DNA of 64,000 bases from Atopsyche davidsoni (lineage: Eukaryota; Arthropoda; Insecta; Trichoptera; Hydrobiosidae): positions 3,906,001-3,970,000 of the forward strand of contig JAILWY010000012.1 of assembly GCA_022113835.1 (NCBI GenBank), given 5' to 3'. The position numbers and the translations under genes are program-made. Each line of letters starts with the position of its first letter. The first letter of the stretch is position 1. A model generated the notes under the pieces. That model ran no database searches and had not been told where the DNA came from. It worked only from the letters and a program-made list of their open reading frames with translations. Shown here piece by piece: positions 1-12,436 of the stretch.

Positions 1-730
1 ATTTTTTAAGGGCTATTATTTCGACTCAAAAATATAAAATCGTTTCTGGTTCTTTTGTACACATGGACTTCGTTAATCGGTTTTACTGAAACATTTTTTT
101 TTTCATATTACCAATTATTTATCCTAAAATGAATAATTTTTATTCACTACAGCGAATCTAAGTAAGGTTTAATGATGTAATAGCCATTTCAAAAACTGCT
201 GTTTATTTTACAATTTTACTATTGCACTAACAGCAGTCTGCAATGTCATTACAAACAGATTGCTTAGAACTGCTTTAGAAAATAACTTACGGTGGTTTGT
301 CAATAAACTAAACAGCAATTCAATAAAAAAAATATACAGTTTTCATTTTTAATATTTATAACATGTTGCAATCTATTCCACACCTTACTCATAATTTTAT
401 ACTGTACTAATTGTAATGTAATTGTATTTTTACTGTACCAATTTGTGCTGTACAAATTGTACTCTAATTTGTGAGAATGCTGTGTGCCATAAAGAAGCAC
501 GTTTCAATTATAAATTAATACACAAAGAAATAATTTTTATAAAAATCATATATCTCGCATAAAATTTATATTAAATTAAATTGTTTGTGGGACCATTGAC
601 ATTTTCACTGGGATAGTGAAACCTTTATCGTCATTCTATTTTAACTTGAATCTACCACACATTTATTCAAACTCAATTTTGTTTAATACTATTTGACAAT
701 AAAAATCCATAAAGTAACAACCATTGTTAA
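1..730. other. A+T-rich sequence, nothing recognised
   Basis: Low-complexity A+T-rich DNA. It contains loose repeats of a TGTAC/TTGTA type around 400-470, but no domain-bearing ORF and no clear transposon end. Confidence 0.6.
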
Positions 731-1318
731 TAATATTTTGTGAAACTTTTTAATGGAATATTTAGTATTCATGATTCATGTGTGTAATGATATCTTGAAA
801 GACGAAATCGCTCACAGTGATCTTCTAGTCATTCAGCTATTCGCGTTTGCTGTTCATACTCGATAGTAATCCGCTGACTGCCTCTTGCATAAAGCCATAT
901 ATCATTACACACATGAATCATGAATACTAAATATTCCATTAATAAGTTTTACCAAATATTAGGTAAAACTTGTTAATGGAATATTTAGTATTCGTGATTC
1001 ATGTGTGTAATATCTTGAAAGATGAAAGCGCTCACAGTGATCTTCTAGTCATTCAGCTATTCGCGTTTGCTGTTCGTACTCGATAGTGATCCGCTGACTG
1101 CCTCTTGCATAAAGCCATACATCATTACACACATGAATACTAAATATTTATAATATTTGGTAAAACTTGTTATTGGAAAATTTAGTATTCATGATTTATG
1201 TGTGTAATGATATCTTGAAAGACGAAAGCGCTCACAGTGATCTTTTAGCTATTCAGCTATTCGCGTTTGCTGTTCGTACTCGATAGTGATCCGCTGACTG
1301 TTTCTTGCACAGAGCCAT
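731..1318. repeat. Head-to-tail array of three MITE copies with long terminal inverted repeats
   Basis: Three copies of one element follow each other. The shared internal anchor CTTGAAAGAYGAAA starts at 794, 1014 and 1214, so the periods are about 220 and 200 bp. Copy 1 (731-961) is complete: its left end, roughly 731-792, is the reverse complement of its right end at 899-961, giving a TIR of about 60 bp with the core GGAATATTTAGTATTCATG. Copy 2 (about 956-1150) shares its left end with the right end of copy 1 and has a truncated right TIR. Copy 3 (1151-1318) lacks a right TIR and stops near GAGCCATAA. No coding sequence remains, so the superfamily cannot be assigned. Confidence 0.85.
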
Positions 1319-1561
1319 AAGCGTGACCGGAGGTACTCCTGGAGTATTCGCAGTCATTAATCTGGCCGACCTTCCTTGCCTAATGACAGCAGGGATGCCG
1401 AGAGGCTCACCTCCGTGGCACTCCTCCAGCCCCTCTCTCCTCACGTCTCTCGTCGTGAGAAGACGCCCCGCCCTTCTCCCGTGAATAAATTTGCCTGACA
1501 TTTAAGCCAGCTGACATGAGACCCGCTGGATTGTTGTTTCTTTGTGGAGGATCGAGTTTCA
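1319..1561. other. GC-richer block adjoining the MITE array
   Basis: This stretch is clearly richer in G+C than its surroundings and begins exactly where the third MITE copy loses homology to the others. It could be internal sequence of a longer parent element. An 82-codon minus-strand ORF (1253-1501) crosses the MITE boundary and resembles no known protein. Confidence 0.4.
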
Positions 1562-3571
1562 TCATCTAGGAACGGCGTCTGACCGATAATACAATGTCTT
1601 TCAAGGAATATGAATACTCCTATAAAATTAATAAATACTTATTTATAATAATAAATAAATAAATAAATTCACAACCTGCTAGTGACTGAAGTTATTTTAC
1701 AATTAATTTTTAAAATATTATTTTTATTACGGCTTATATATGATAATCGATTCATCATCAATCTTAAATTAATAAATCATTTGAATAATTCTGTATTGAT
1801 GATGCGATTTTTACTTAATAATTATTCAGTCACTCATGTGTTTATTAAAATATTATTGCAATTATTTTATAATTTATTCTTCTGGAATGAATGAATCTTT
1901 CGAATACTCTCTCATTATGATTATGACTCGATGTACTTATTAATAAATCGATCACTGAATTTTTCATATTTTTAAACTTTTTGATTATTACATACGTGCA
2001 CATTGTTTCGACACTAAAAAAGACGATAAAATATTTTTTTGAGTATTCAAAAAAAATATTTCACTGCCTTTACACTTTTTTTAAATAGGTTTTTTGTTTT
2101 TAAACAATAAACAAATACAAATTTCTCAAGTCATGTTTTAAAATAAATATAATCTTCTATAACTGTTTTAGTTACTTTTTCTTAGCAATTTTAAACTATA
2201 ATAATAAAAAATCGGGCAGAAGATTTTTATGAAGTAAAAAAATTAAATTTTTAGTTCTATTAAATTATTAAAATATTTTTCATGATTCCTTACCCCTATG
2301 CTGCTAAGAAATAAATTCTACGTTATCGTTTAGCCTACACGATGTCCGTCCTCTATAAATGTCACGTCTCTCGCGCTATGAGGTAGGGCCCATTCGCCAT
2401 CTGATAGGGTCCCATAATGTGGGAGATTAACTGCCTACCACTGGCCCCGTACAAAAAGGACCCACCCTTCAGAGATTTACTAAGAAAGTCTCCTGCATTA
2501 TTCCAAAACTTTGCCTCAATAGTAAAAAAAACTTGGCTCAATCTCAGAAATGAGACCGTTAACGTCCAAGTTCAGATGTTTTCAGGATTGTTTGCAAACT
2601 CGGCACAGGGTACAGTTGAAAATTGGCTTAAACTTTGTTTTTCTATACAAAGTCCGAAACTGAATCTTGGGTACCTCTGCAAACTGCAACATGAAAAATA
2701 CTTTTCTGTACTCTACACTGATAGACTTGTACACTATCTATATTCAATGATTGATTAAAATGGTGAAAGTTCATCGGATTGTATGAAACGCATGACCTGG
2801 GTATTTTAAATGCAATAAATTTTAACGGTTCAATAGCATATGCACAAAAGCCTTTCAGAAAATAAAAAGAACCTGAGAGAGAGTTTACGTGAATCTGATA
2901 TAAATGGTTCTGCCTGAGACATTTAAGGTCCAGCATTATTTTTTTGACAAAATGGTCTTTAGCGTATTATCTTTTAAATTTTTATTATTACAGCCGGAGG
3001 AATAATTCTTTGAATCATACTTTTTTTAAATTAATAAAATATATTTGTTTAAAAAGTTTATATTTATAGTTGATTATTAGTAGAATATAATCTTAGACCC
3101 AAGCATTATTGTTTTATTTAAAAATATAATTTACTAGTTAGGATATAGTAGTGGTAAAGATTTAGTACGTGAGATATGAATCCAAAATATTTAGTTGGTG
3201 TCCTTATCATATCAGTATTATATTATTTGATACTTTAGATCTCCCTTGAACTCCAGGAACAATGCCAACATAATGAAAACGACATTATTTATATAATTTA
3301 TTCATTCGGCGTGATAAATGGAACCGCTTAAGGGGCAACTGGCTTAGAACACGTGTCGGAAGAACTATAAATTAGAGGTTATGAAATTGCTTTTCAAACA
3401 ATGTCGCCGTCGCCACCAGCGAACATTACGCGGAATGTATTGTTTCAAGAAGCCATCGTTACTATTTCACGAAGGTGCGATTCTAAAAGCCGTGTGATTG
3501 TTCCGACATTAAGTTAGAAGCCAAACACGCTCATAATTAAAAACGTTCAATTTAATTTCAGTTCACTTAAC
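1562..3571. other. A+T-rich stretch, no gene recognised
   Basis: Mostly A+T-rich. A less A+T-rich patch at about 2340-2760 carries a 113-codon plus-strand ORF (2417-2758) with overlapping minus-strand frames. It has no motif I recognise and no splice or promoter context, so I do not call it a gene. Confidence 0.5.
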
Positions 3572-3965
3572 TCATGATACTTTCATCGTTTTACCAATTA
3601 ACCAATTATAAAGCTGCCACTTTGTAGATGTTAGTTGTGTTGGGTTTTTTTTTAAAGTGTTCATCGTACTGTGCGGTTCACGGTACAAGAAATACTCGGA
3701 CAGTCCTATTAACAGATGGGACGAGGCGATATGTCCCAGCAGCCGCAGTCGGCCTTGCGGTGGGGTTCGAGGCTCATCACACTCATCCCTTCCTACCCTT
3801 GGAAGTAGGTATTTCCAAGTCAAGCTGTCGGGGGCACGTTTTCGGTGCCCGGGTGTGGGGCAATGTGTTAACTTTTTTTATGAGAGCTTCGCGGAGGGAT
3901 GGCTATCGGGACGACCAATCTGGCGGGTCTCTCTATTAAGATGTTCATTTGATGGAATGTTATAA
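3572..3965. other. GC-rich block of unknown nature
   Basis: About 300 bp of high-GC sequence sits in an A+T-rich setting and is open in several frames at once (about 100 codons in two plus-strand frames). Openness in many frames is expected from high GC and few stop triplets, not from coding. It may be a degraded transposon or a conserved non-coding element. Confidence 0.4.
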
Positions 3966-6900
3966 ATATTGTTCACACTAAAAGGGACGTGTGCCTGTCA
4001 CAAAGAACACCTACAAACTGCTCGAGGGGTAACTTTTGAAATAAATCATTTTGTATTGTTTTTTTTTACGAATGTATTTATCATACAAATTAGTGTTATA
4101 TTTTTTATATCAAATTGCCATTTGAATGCCAAGACCACACATTCGCGTGCTATATATTATAAGAGGCTTTGAACCGCGCGTAGTTTATTGGTAATTTTCT
4201 ATGCCACGGCTTAAGTAATAAGCATTCAGCGTGAGGTAACGTCTCGCGGAGAGCAGACAGACGATGACAAGCAAATGAAATATATAAGACAAATGTGCGT
4301 TCTGTATAACGGTACGTCGTATACCGAGGTAGCAATTATGGATCAACGCTTCGCACCTCAGAATCTATTCAGGATGTCCAACGGCCATTATTTCACGACT
4401 AGAATCTCAGCGGGCCCGACAAGACGCCGACCAATTCGATTTTTTAATTAAGTCATATGTGCTCGGATTATCGTACAGCTGATAGTTTTTTAATGCCTTC
4501 TCTCTCGGATTCCGGGTGAGGCCGTTAAACAAATTACGTTTATGGCGGTGATCCCGAGACGCGTCTTATTAACATGCTATATAAATTTATATTTTACAAC
4601 ATCGTAAACAAACTCACTGAGATTATAGGACTGTACGTGAACACTTCATTTTTCGTTTTTCAAACTCGAGGTGTCGGATCGGACCGCATGAATAAAATAA
4701 CCGATCAAAACACGAGGCCTTACCGATGTTTTATGCGCACAATATAACTTCGGAATGCTTTTTTATATATTTATTTTTAAATGAACTAAGAAGACAGACA
4801 GCCTCTGTCCACTTACGATGTTCAAGTATTTCTTAGCTTAACAAATAGGATGCCTTCACGTTGAAGGATCGCAGCTTCGTCAACACTCTAATACTTTCTG
4901 ATATGTACATATTTTTTTAAAGGTTCTTGTGTTCTTTACATCCACTATGCTTCATCACCATTCCCAACGTTTCAATTATCATTAAAACCATTTGCTGCTC
5001 GCTAAATCTACCGCGTGTGCATTCTTCTAGCTTGAAATTTAATGAGGCATCGCCTTTACGACTCAGAGGCGTCTCTGTGAAATACCTTCCATCCGAGAGA
5101 CGAGTATTAAGTGTCTTGTAGAAGATCCCATCCGTTCCGGCAAGCGTAACTAGAATCACGGTAATTTGTGAGAATTTTATATTTATATACATTCAATACC
5201 GATTCCTAAAATAATCAACAGTACGTAGGCTAAATTTTGCCCAATAATTATGAGATAAAAAGCGTCGTTTGAAATTTTTCGATACGCCACCATTGTGTCC
5301 CAGGGGAGTCTGTGGGAACATTTTAATATTTCTAAATACTGTAAACATCCAATAAAATTCCCCGGGCTGTAACGCTGCTGCGTACACCCTCTATTTATTA
5401 CGGGCTCTTTTTGTATACAGAACCAGTGAAGACTTGCACGCTGAAAAAGCATTGGCACTAATCCTCGGCGTTGGCAATTAAACACGTTTTTATTCACACA
5501 GCCTCTCGGGCTTTCGGCTCGGCGTTCGACCCGACAAAAAGCCTACGAGACCTTTTTTTGGGTACCTTATCTTTTTATGACCTATCGATACGTCACGGGT
5601 AAGTATCTCGCTTCTAAAGTTGAAGAACGTGACAACTCGCGTGGGGCATTATGCGAACAGGTCCCCGCGTCGGAGATTCCAAATTCCTTCGTCATTTCGG
5701 TCATTGTTGGCGGCGCGGGTCTCTCCAAAAAGGTCAATTTTTAGTTTAACGCCGACCGACGCTTTTGAAGGCGGAATCTAAAAAAAAATATTCGTTTTAA
5801 TTTGTAATAAAGTGTAATTTATTCCGTCGCCTTCATTATAGTGACCGTCCCCTAATATTTATCTATGCGGGAATATAAATTGTCAGTTTTTCTGTAAGAC
5901 CTTTGACATTGTTAATGTAAGCCGGCTCTAAACTTTTACAGTAAAATATCACAGAAAGCGCGCTCTGTGAATACCATCAAATATTATTTATTTATGGCGC
6001 ATTCAATTTAAAAATAAAAATAACCACGGGAAAGTAATTAGGCGCTGGATATTTAAACTTTATGATGAATACATGTAAATTTAAAACAAAATCATCAAAA
6101 AAATACATACATATAATGTACGTACGCTTTATATTTAGAAAGTCGATATATATGCGGTGACGATTGATATATATTATATATGCACTCTGCATGTTGATGA
6201 TTATTGAATTACTAAGTATATCACAAGTTTATAGTTATATCATAAACTGGTCTTTTTTATTCCGACATAGTTTTAAAATATATTTAAAAAATCACTCACA
6301 AAATGTAAAAATTCATAGTTAATATTATGTTCTTGAGTCATGCCTTGTTTCTCCCACGAACCAAGTTTTTTAAAACAACTAACGCCAAAACCTGCGTACG
6401 TGTATTCTTCGTATCTACCGCTAATGAAAACGACGTGAATACAAAACTTATTTTATTATTGTTTTTTGGTTCAGCATTGCTGAAAACCGCTTGTCTGGCT
6501 TTTGAATCTACAGCGCGCCACTGGGTAGTAAAATATTCTGCTCGAACCAATTATAAAATGTAAAAATCCCTTGTACTCGATCCCCGATTACAAGTAATGC
6601 TTTTGCCAACCGGTTCGGTAATTTCGCTTAGAGAACTGCACGACTTTGGTATAGCACACCTCATGTGCATATGTAAAATCGTGTCTTCCGTAGAATTTTC
6701 GAGAGCGTGAAAAAACACCGTGGGAGTGAGTATCAGGCTATTTATTAGTAAAGTGCTTATGAAAATATTCCCGAGCGATGCTTATTTTTTCAAACACAGT
6801 TCGCGTGATGGTGGCTAACGAATTTTATCAACAAAAAAATTGAATTAGGATTCTTTCATTGAAGGTGTTATTGTCTACACGCAGGTCCTTGCTAATCTTC

Positions 6901-8805
6901 CCCGCGGGGACCAAGTTCTCCACCAGCTTTTTTTTTTTGTTTATGTAATTTAATTTTTTTTAAAGGCTGTATGAAGCATAAGTAAAGGAGATGATACGAC
7001 CGGAGCTGGAAGATTATCTGACGGTTTGCCAGCTCCTGTGGTAAAAAAAGGCGCTGCGATCTTCAAATAGCATACAGATGTATTCAAATAGTTTTTAAAG
7101 CATATATTTTCATTGATCTAGGAATAATATACTGTGAAATAAATTATATGTTTTGAGTATAAACATTCTGTATTGTTAGTATTAGTTAGTTATTGGTTAA
7201 AGCTTAAGTTGACAGTATCACGCAATTGTGTTCGGAAATAAAAACTGCCATATACATGAAGTTTATACGTGCTATCAAGCACTGAATACATTAAAATATT
7301 GTTTTCAAACCAATCTCACTCCGAAAAGTTCTGGAAATTTTTTTACCCTGTATTAAGTATTAAATATAATTTGGATTCAGGAAAAAATTAAAATTCACTG
7401 TGACAATGATGATAAAGATGCAAAAACTTCACATAAAACGGCGTTACCTTTTGAGGCTTGAAAATCGATACTTGAAAGAGAAGATTTTGAAACAATTTGC
7501 ATTATACATGACACAGCGACCGCATTCAGCTAAAGTTATATCTATAATAAATAAATATTTTTATATTTGACTGCTACTAAGATATGACAAATCATCTTAT
7601 AAAAATCATAAATATGCGTCAGCGCTACTGTATTGATTTTATATTCATACGTCGAGACTGGGTTCTTTTCTACCAATTACCGAGACAATGCGACGAATCT
7701 CACATTACATCTCAGCCAATTTAGTTTTGTTTATTTTTATGTGGAACAAGATGACTACAATAGTTTACCCAGCAAGAGATAATAGTCTAATGGGCAAAGA
7801 ATTTCAAACACATCGCAAGCAAACCACATTTCAAAATGAGCAACACACAAATAAAGATGACCAAAGTGGACGCCTGGAAATTAGATCAGGATTGACTCAT
7901 CTCCCATTTGGTTGACATTACTGAAAATTATGTATCCTTGATTCGGTTCTCTACAGATTTACTAATAAAAAAAAGTTGTTTAATTTAGTGCTTACTTTTA
8001 TTATCAATTATATAATATTAAGTCAGACATTATTTTCTTACATATTTACATCTGATTCATTTTCTAAACGATATGGTTACTAAATTTTATTTTGTTCTAT
8101 TATTAATTTTGTTTAGTAATCAAATGTTCTGTGCACGTTTGTAAATTGTATTAATTGCTTTGAAAACTAATTTCAGTTGTGTTTGTGCATACATTTGGGG
8201 CATTCACCCGCAGTGAGCTGCTATTGGAGTTTTGTCCATTTCAAACTCATTCGCATATTGATTTAACATAACTTATATTTTTTTTAAATTTTAATTAAAT
8301 CATACTATACCAATAATTAACAAGTAAAAAGCAAAAATAGATAAATAACTTCATTTAAAATATTAAAATTTCTTACAACTTACACTAACGTAGAAATATT
8401 TATATTATTCCAGATAAGTCAGTTGGCCTATTCAGAACCACATATTATATTTTATTTACTTTTATTGTCATTCGTAAAAAAATATATCTATAATACCATT
8501 TAAAAATCACGGATCAAAGAAAACTGAAAGTCGGACAGTTATACCTATGCGTGGTGGCCTTCTCATATGTTTCGGTATATTAATTTTATCGGTGAATTTC
8601 TGAATAAAAGCTTACATTATTAAATAAGATACATCTTTTGTGATGATTAAAAAAAAATCTACAAAATAATTAGCAGACTTTAAAACAGCTCTGACGTCAT
8701 CGAACCAAACGTTGATCTGATTCAGTAAACGTCTCTCAATATGTCGGGAACACTATTAGAATTCTGGAGTTATACTTGCTGCAGCCTTCCCACGGCCTGA
8801 ATCGT
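3966..8805. other. A+T-rich stretch, no gene recognised
   Basis: No coding, RNA or transposon feature that I can support. There is a T-run near 6929-6939 and a full CRE-type palindrome TGACGTCA at 8692-8699, which may be chance. Confidence 0.5.
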
Positions 8806-8925
8806 GTCCTGACCAGGGCCGGAGTGTGAAATCGATTACTCCCATGGGCCCATGGTTTCCTATGGCGCATCCCTCCACGCGACAGTCACGACTGGGAGGT
8901 CCGCGGCCGTCCCCAGCATCGTGAA
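8806..8925. repeat. Possible single end of a hAT-like transposon
   Basis: CAGGGCCGGAGTGTG starts at 8814. CAGGGCCGG is a common terminus in animal hAT-type elements, and a second copy of it in reverse orientation ends at 53559. No matching partner end or 8-bp duplication was found nearby, so this may be a degraded end or chance. The segment is GC-richer than its flanks. Confidence 0.25.
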
Positions 8926-11900
8926 ATATCGAATTAATTAAAACTTTATTACCGAAGTTTGGATATAAATTTGTACTTTAAAACGACCTTCGCTAAAAAT
9001 TACACAATCGAGACATCTAATAACAAAGCGATATTATTTCCAAACAACGATAACGCAATATCTTTAACCACCTTCATAAAAACGAAATATAGATTTTGAG
9101 TATTTTTATCAAGCGTGATAATGCATTTTTTTGCATGTGGATTATCTGAAAACGAAGGGTCGTTAACCAGTTTTAACTGTTAAAAAAAGCAGTCAGAGGC
9201 AATTACTGCTGATTAATACATCTTTGGAATATAATAAAAACTGCATCAGATAGTTTTTTGTTTATAAAATATTAAAATCACAATAATAATATTTTTCTTC
9301 CTAAGCTAAATCTCGGACTCTTACAAAATATAAATGCTTATTTCATTAATCAAGAACATAAAAACTACGCTTTTAAATTATCCAATAAATTCAGCGAATC
9401 AAAGAAATGGATTTCATTTATATTTGCGAATTTTACTACTATAAATTTCGCAAAGAACTTGCTCATATGTTGTGATAAAATATCCAGCAAAATTTATAAG
9501 TAGCACATCGCTTGTGACTTTTTCATCTGAAGGACGTTCAAGTTCAAAGGACCGCAATCTTTATTCCTTTCGAAAATCAAATGGAGCTCCTTTTCCCAAT
9601 TCTAAAAGCCGCCATTGAGCTATCGCCAGCAGAGATCTTGCCAAAGGCGACCGCAGAACTCAAAATCTAACGGAGACATCTTGTGTACAATTCCGAATCT
9701 ATTATATAGAATGTACCAATACAAATGATCAAATACATTAGACTTTTCACGTTGGACCTTTTTGGAGTAAACGTATTTCTTGGATAAGTTCTTTGCGAAT
9801 GATTGTTTAAAAATATTAAATAAATCTCCATCCGTCACTCGTACATATTTTTGTGTACTTTAAATAATGGACCCACTAATGAAACGAGGAGTAAAATTCT
9901 TTTTTTTTATTTTGAGACACAGCTTGGACTCTAATTCACATCTCTTATCTATCGCGGTCTGACGTGCGCTTTATATGTTTATGTAAATATACATATTGTA
10001 TAGTAGAATACAAAATCATGCGATCTATGAGTCAACATATTTTTCCAGCATATGTATTCAAAAAATCTAAATAAATTCATTAAATTAATAAGTTATTTTA
10101 ATTTACTAATAGGGGGTATGTATGGCTAAAGGTAGTAACAAACACGAGGGTTTTTGCCCATTTCGTGGTGTTCCTTCGGCTTATAAGAGCTGCCACCCAA
10201 ACAACCTTTTCAGATCCTGTTACAGTCGTCATTTGGAGACCATCTGGAGGATTGCTTTTGTTACATTGTTCTTTAATTTTACCGAAAGCTTGTGTTGTTT
10301 TGAAATAATTTACTCAAAGAACACACCCTGAGCACATGGTGGAGAGACCCTTGTTAAAAGTGAATACTGTATACATGCATTATCGTCTTTGGCATTTGAT
10401 TTCTTATACCTATATTATGTGCTATTATTATATATGTCCAAACTATAAGATAGCCGTGGAGGTGTGGGTTAGAACTCTAGAACTCCACCTGTGTCACGAA
10501 AAATATTTTTACGAATTCCTCGTCATTTCTTATGTGAAATGATCACCTTTGATCACAATACATTAACAATCAGTCGACTTATTATTTTCTTTGACTTGAC
10601 GTTGTTGTATATCATTATTTCATACTTATTTCCTTCAGCTTGAATTTACAAAGGCTTAAAATGAATATATCATTTTTTATATTTTTTATGTATGTACATA
10701 TTCAGTTTCGAAAACGAGGTTTTATTTTCTAAAAACTTGAGCGTTTTAAGGGTGTTATCATGTTCTCCTGAAGGATTTCCTGTCCTTGGTATAACGCCCC
10801 CACACTCGTGTGATCGACCGTCGGCACGTTTCAACGTGAATACATTCGCAGAGAATGTTCACCGTCCATGATTATGCTTTTTATCATTCTTGAGAACGGT
10901 CACTTTGTGCCCATCTCCTCGCATGATCTACAGTCGCTTCATTAAACCAGACATTGCATGATTGATTTCAGCGCATATTCTTGTATTTACCACAGAGCGG
11001 CCGTTTTATTCTACTGCTCACGGTCCATTGAAATATTGGCTTGTTTATTATTTTATTTGCGATGCGATTTATCGACAGCGTATCCTTCGATGGAGTCAAT
11101 TAAATATTCAGTTTTAGTTCGTGAGAAATTATTGTTATTATCTATTATCGTATATATGCGTTATACCCATTTGTTTATCTCAAGGTACTTGTAAAACACT
11201 AGAATATTTATTTATATTTACCTTGTACAGTTCTATCCAAAATTTATCCAAGTCTAGAATATTACACGCCTTTTGAAAAAAAAATATAAAATATGAATGC
11301 GTGTTTGTTGTATCCATTTGAGAATAAGACAACAGAAGAACCACTCGTGTGTAATCAATTCACTACAAACGATTCAGAATTTTTAAATGTATACAATTAT
11401 CAGAACTCGTATGGCTGCGCAGGCTTCAATTATTATTTTTGGTAATTTACATAAGGACCCGCCGTCTAACCCGGTGTCCAGATACCTGATAATACGTGAG
11501 AAGTGTTAAGCCATAAATATCTCCAAATTACAGATAAAAAAATATTCTTTTTGTAATACTGATTTAATTTATGAGGCAACCTTTGCGATAGCGGAGCTGT
11601 TAATGAGAGGGGGCGGGGCTATTTCCAAACTTTGAGCTTCCTCCTTGGCCGGAATCTTTGTTTGAAATATATTATATTTTTAATTTTAACGGCTTTCCAG
11701 AGGCCGTTCGTAATTGTTTCACCTGCAATCACGAAGTACCCAATAAATTCCGTATTGTTACGGCCGCACCGGAAACGGCCGAAGTCTCGATACTCGACGC
11801 GAGCAGAAATTTGGAAGAGCGTGATTTATGATTGTACGTTTATTGCTTTTAAATATACGTAATTTTGTAGTAACAGGTTTCGATTGGACGTTTATTAAGT

Positions 11901-12320
11901 TTCTCTGGGAGTCTGATAGGCAACTTTGGCTGTAAATATTATTTCTCCTGGTATTGTGATATAGATACAGGTTTTCATAAAAAAAACAACATCGGTACAT
12001 TTGATGTGTATTGCTAAACTTTTAATAAAAGTAAAAACGTGTATATTGTAAACAATTTTCCAATGTGGTACTTCCTTGCTAGTCTGAATTAGCCTTCAAT
12101 TTATTGTTTTATTATTCTATTCTCATTTATCTCATATTTCACTGCAAAATATATTACGCAAAAAATAAATTACCATATAATCTCTCAGTACATCCTCAAT
12201 ATAGATGTTCTATAAATTACCGGCACACCAGGATATGGATTTATTTTGCTATTAAAAGGTATGAGGCAAATGAGAACTACAGAGTATTTTTTTCTATACA
12301 TATTTGATATGCTTTATAAC
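8926..12320. other. A+T-rich stretch upstream of recursive splice site 1
   Basis: No gene recognised. GC-type box GGGGCGGGGC lies near 11612. ORFs here are at most 80 codons and have no recognisable features. Confidence 0.5.
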
Positions 12321-12352
12321 CAACTAATTATGTTTTTTTCTTTTCTTTGCAG

Positions 12353-12436
12353 GTAAGTTTTGATTGTATTCATCAATTCATACTGGACTAAATAAAAACA
12401 ATCCGGTGAAAATGTGAAATTACTCATGAGTCAGTG
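12353..12436 (+). other. Candidate recursive splice site 1 with RS-exon (84 nt)
   Basis: A pyrimidine tract (12331-12349) ends in CAG (12350-12352) and is followed at once by GTAAGT (12353-12358), so acceptor and regenerated donor abut with no exon between them. A CTAAT branch-point-like motif lies at 12324-12328, about 24 nt upstream of the AG. A second strong donor, GTG|GTAAGT, follows at 12437. The 84-nt segment between the two donors has stop codons in all three frames. Known biology: ratchet points with a downstream donor define an RS-exon that recruits splicing factors and is then removed. Among the three candidates this has the best consensus. It could instead be a normal non-coding exon that happens to start with GTAAGT. 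Confidence 0.72.

Noticed and set aside
2417..2758. 113-codon plus-strand ORF
   Set aside because: No recognisable motif, overlapping minus-strand ORF, and no promoter or splice context.
3628..3965. Two overlapping plus-strand ORFs of about 100 codons
   Set aside because: Open in several frames at once because the block is GC-rich. Neither translation resembles a known family.
8692..8699. Full CRE palindrome TGACGTCA
   Set aside because: One to two such 8-mers are expected by chance in 64 kb, and there is no supporting context.
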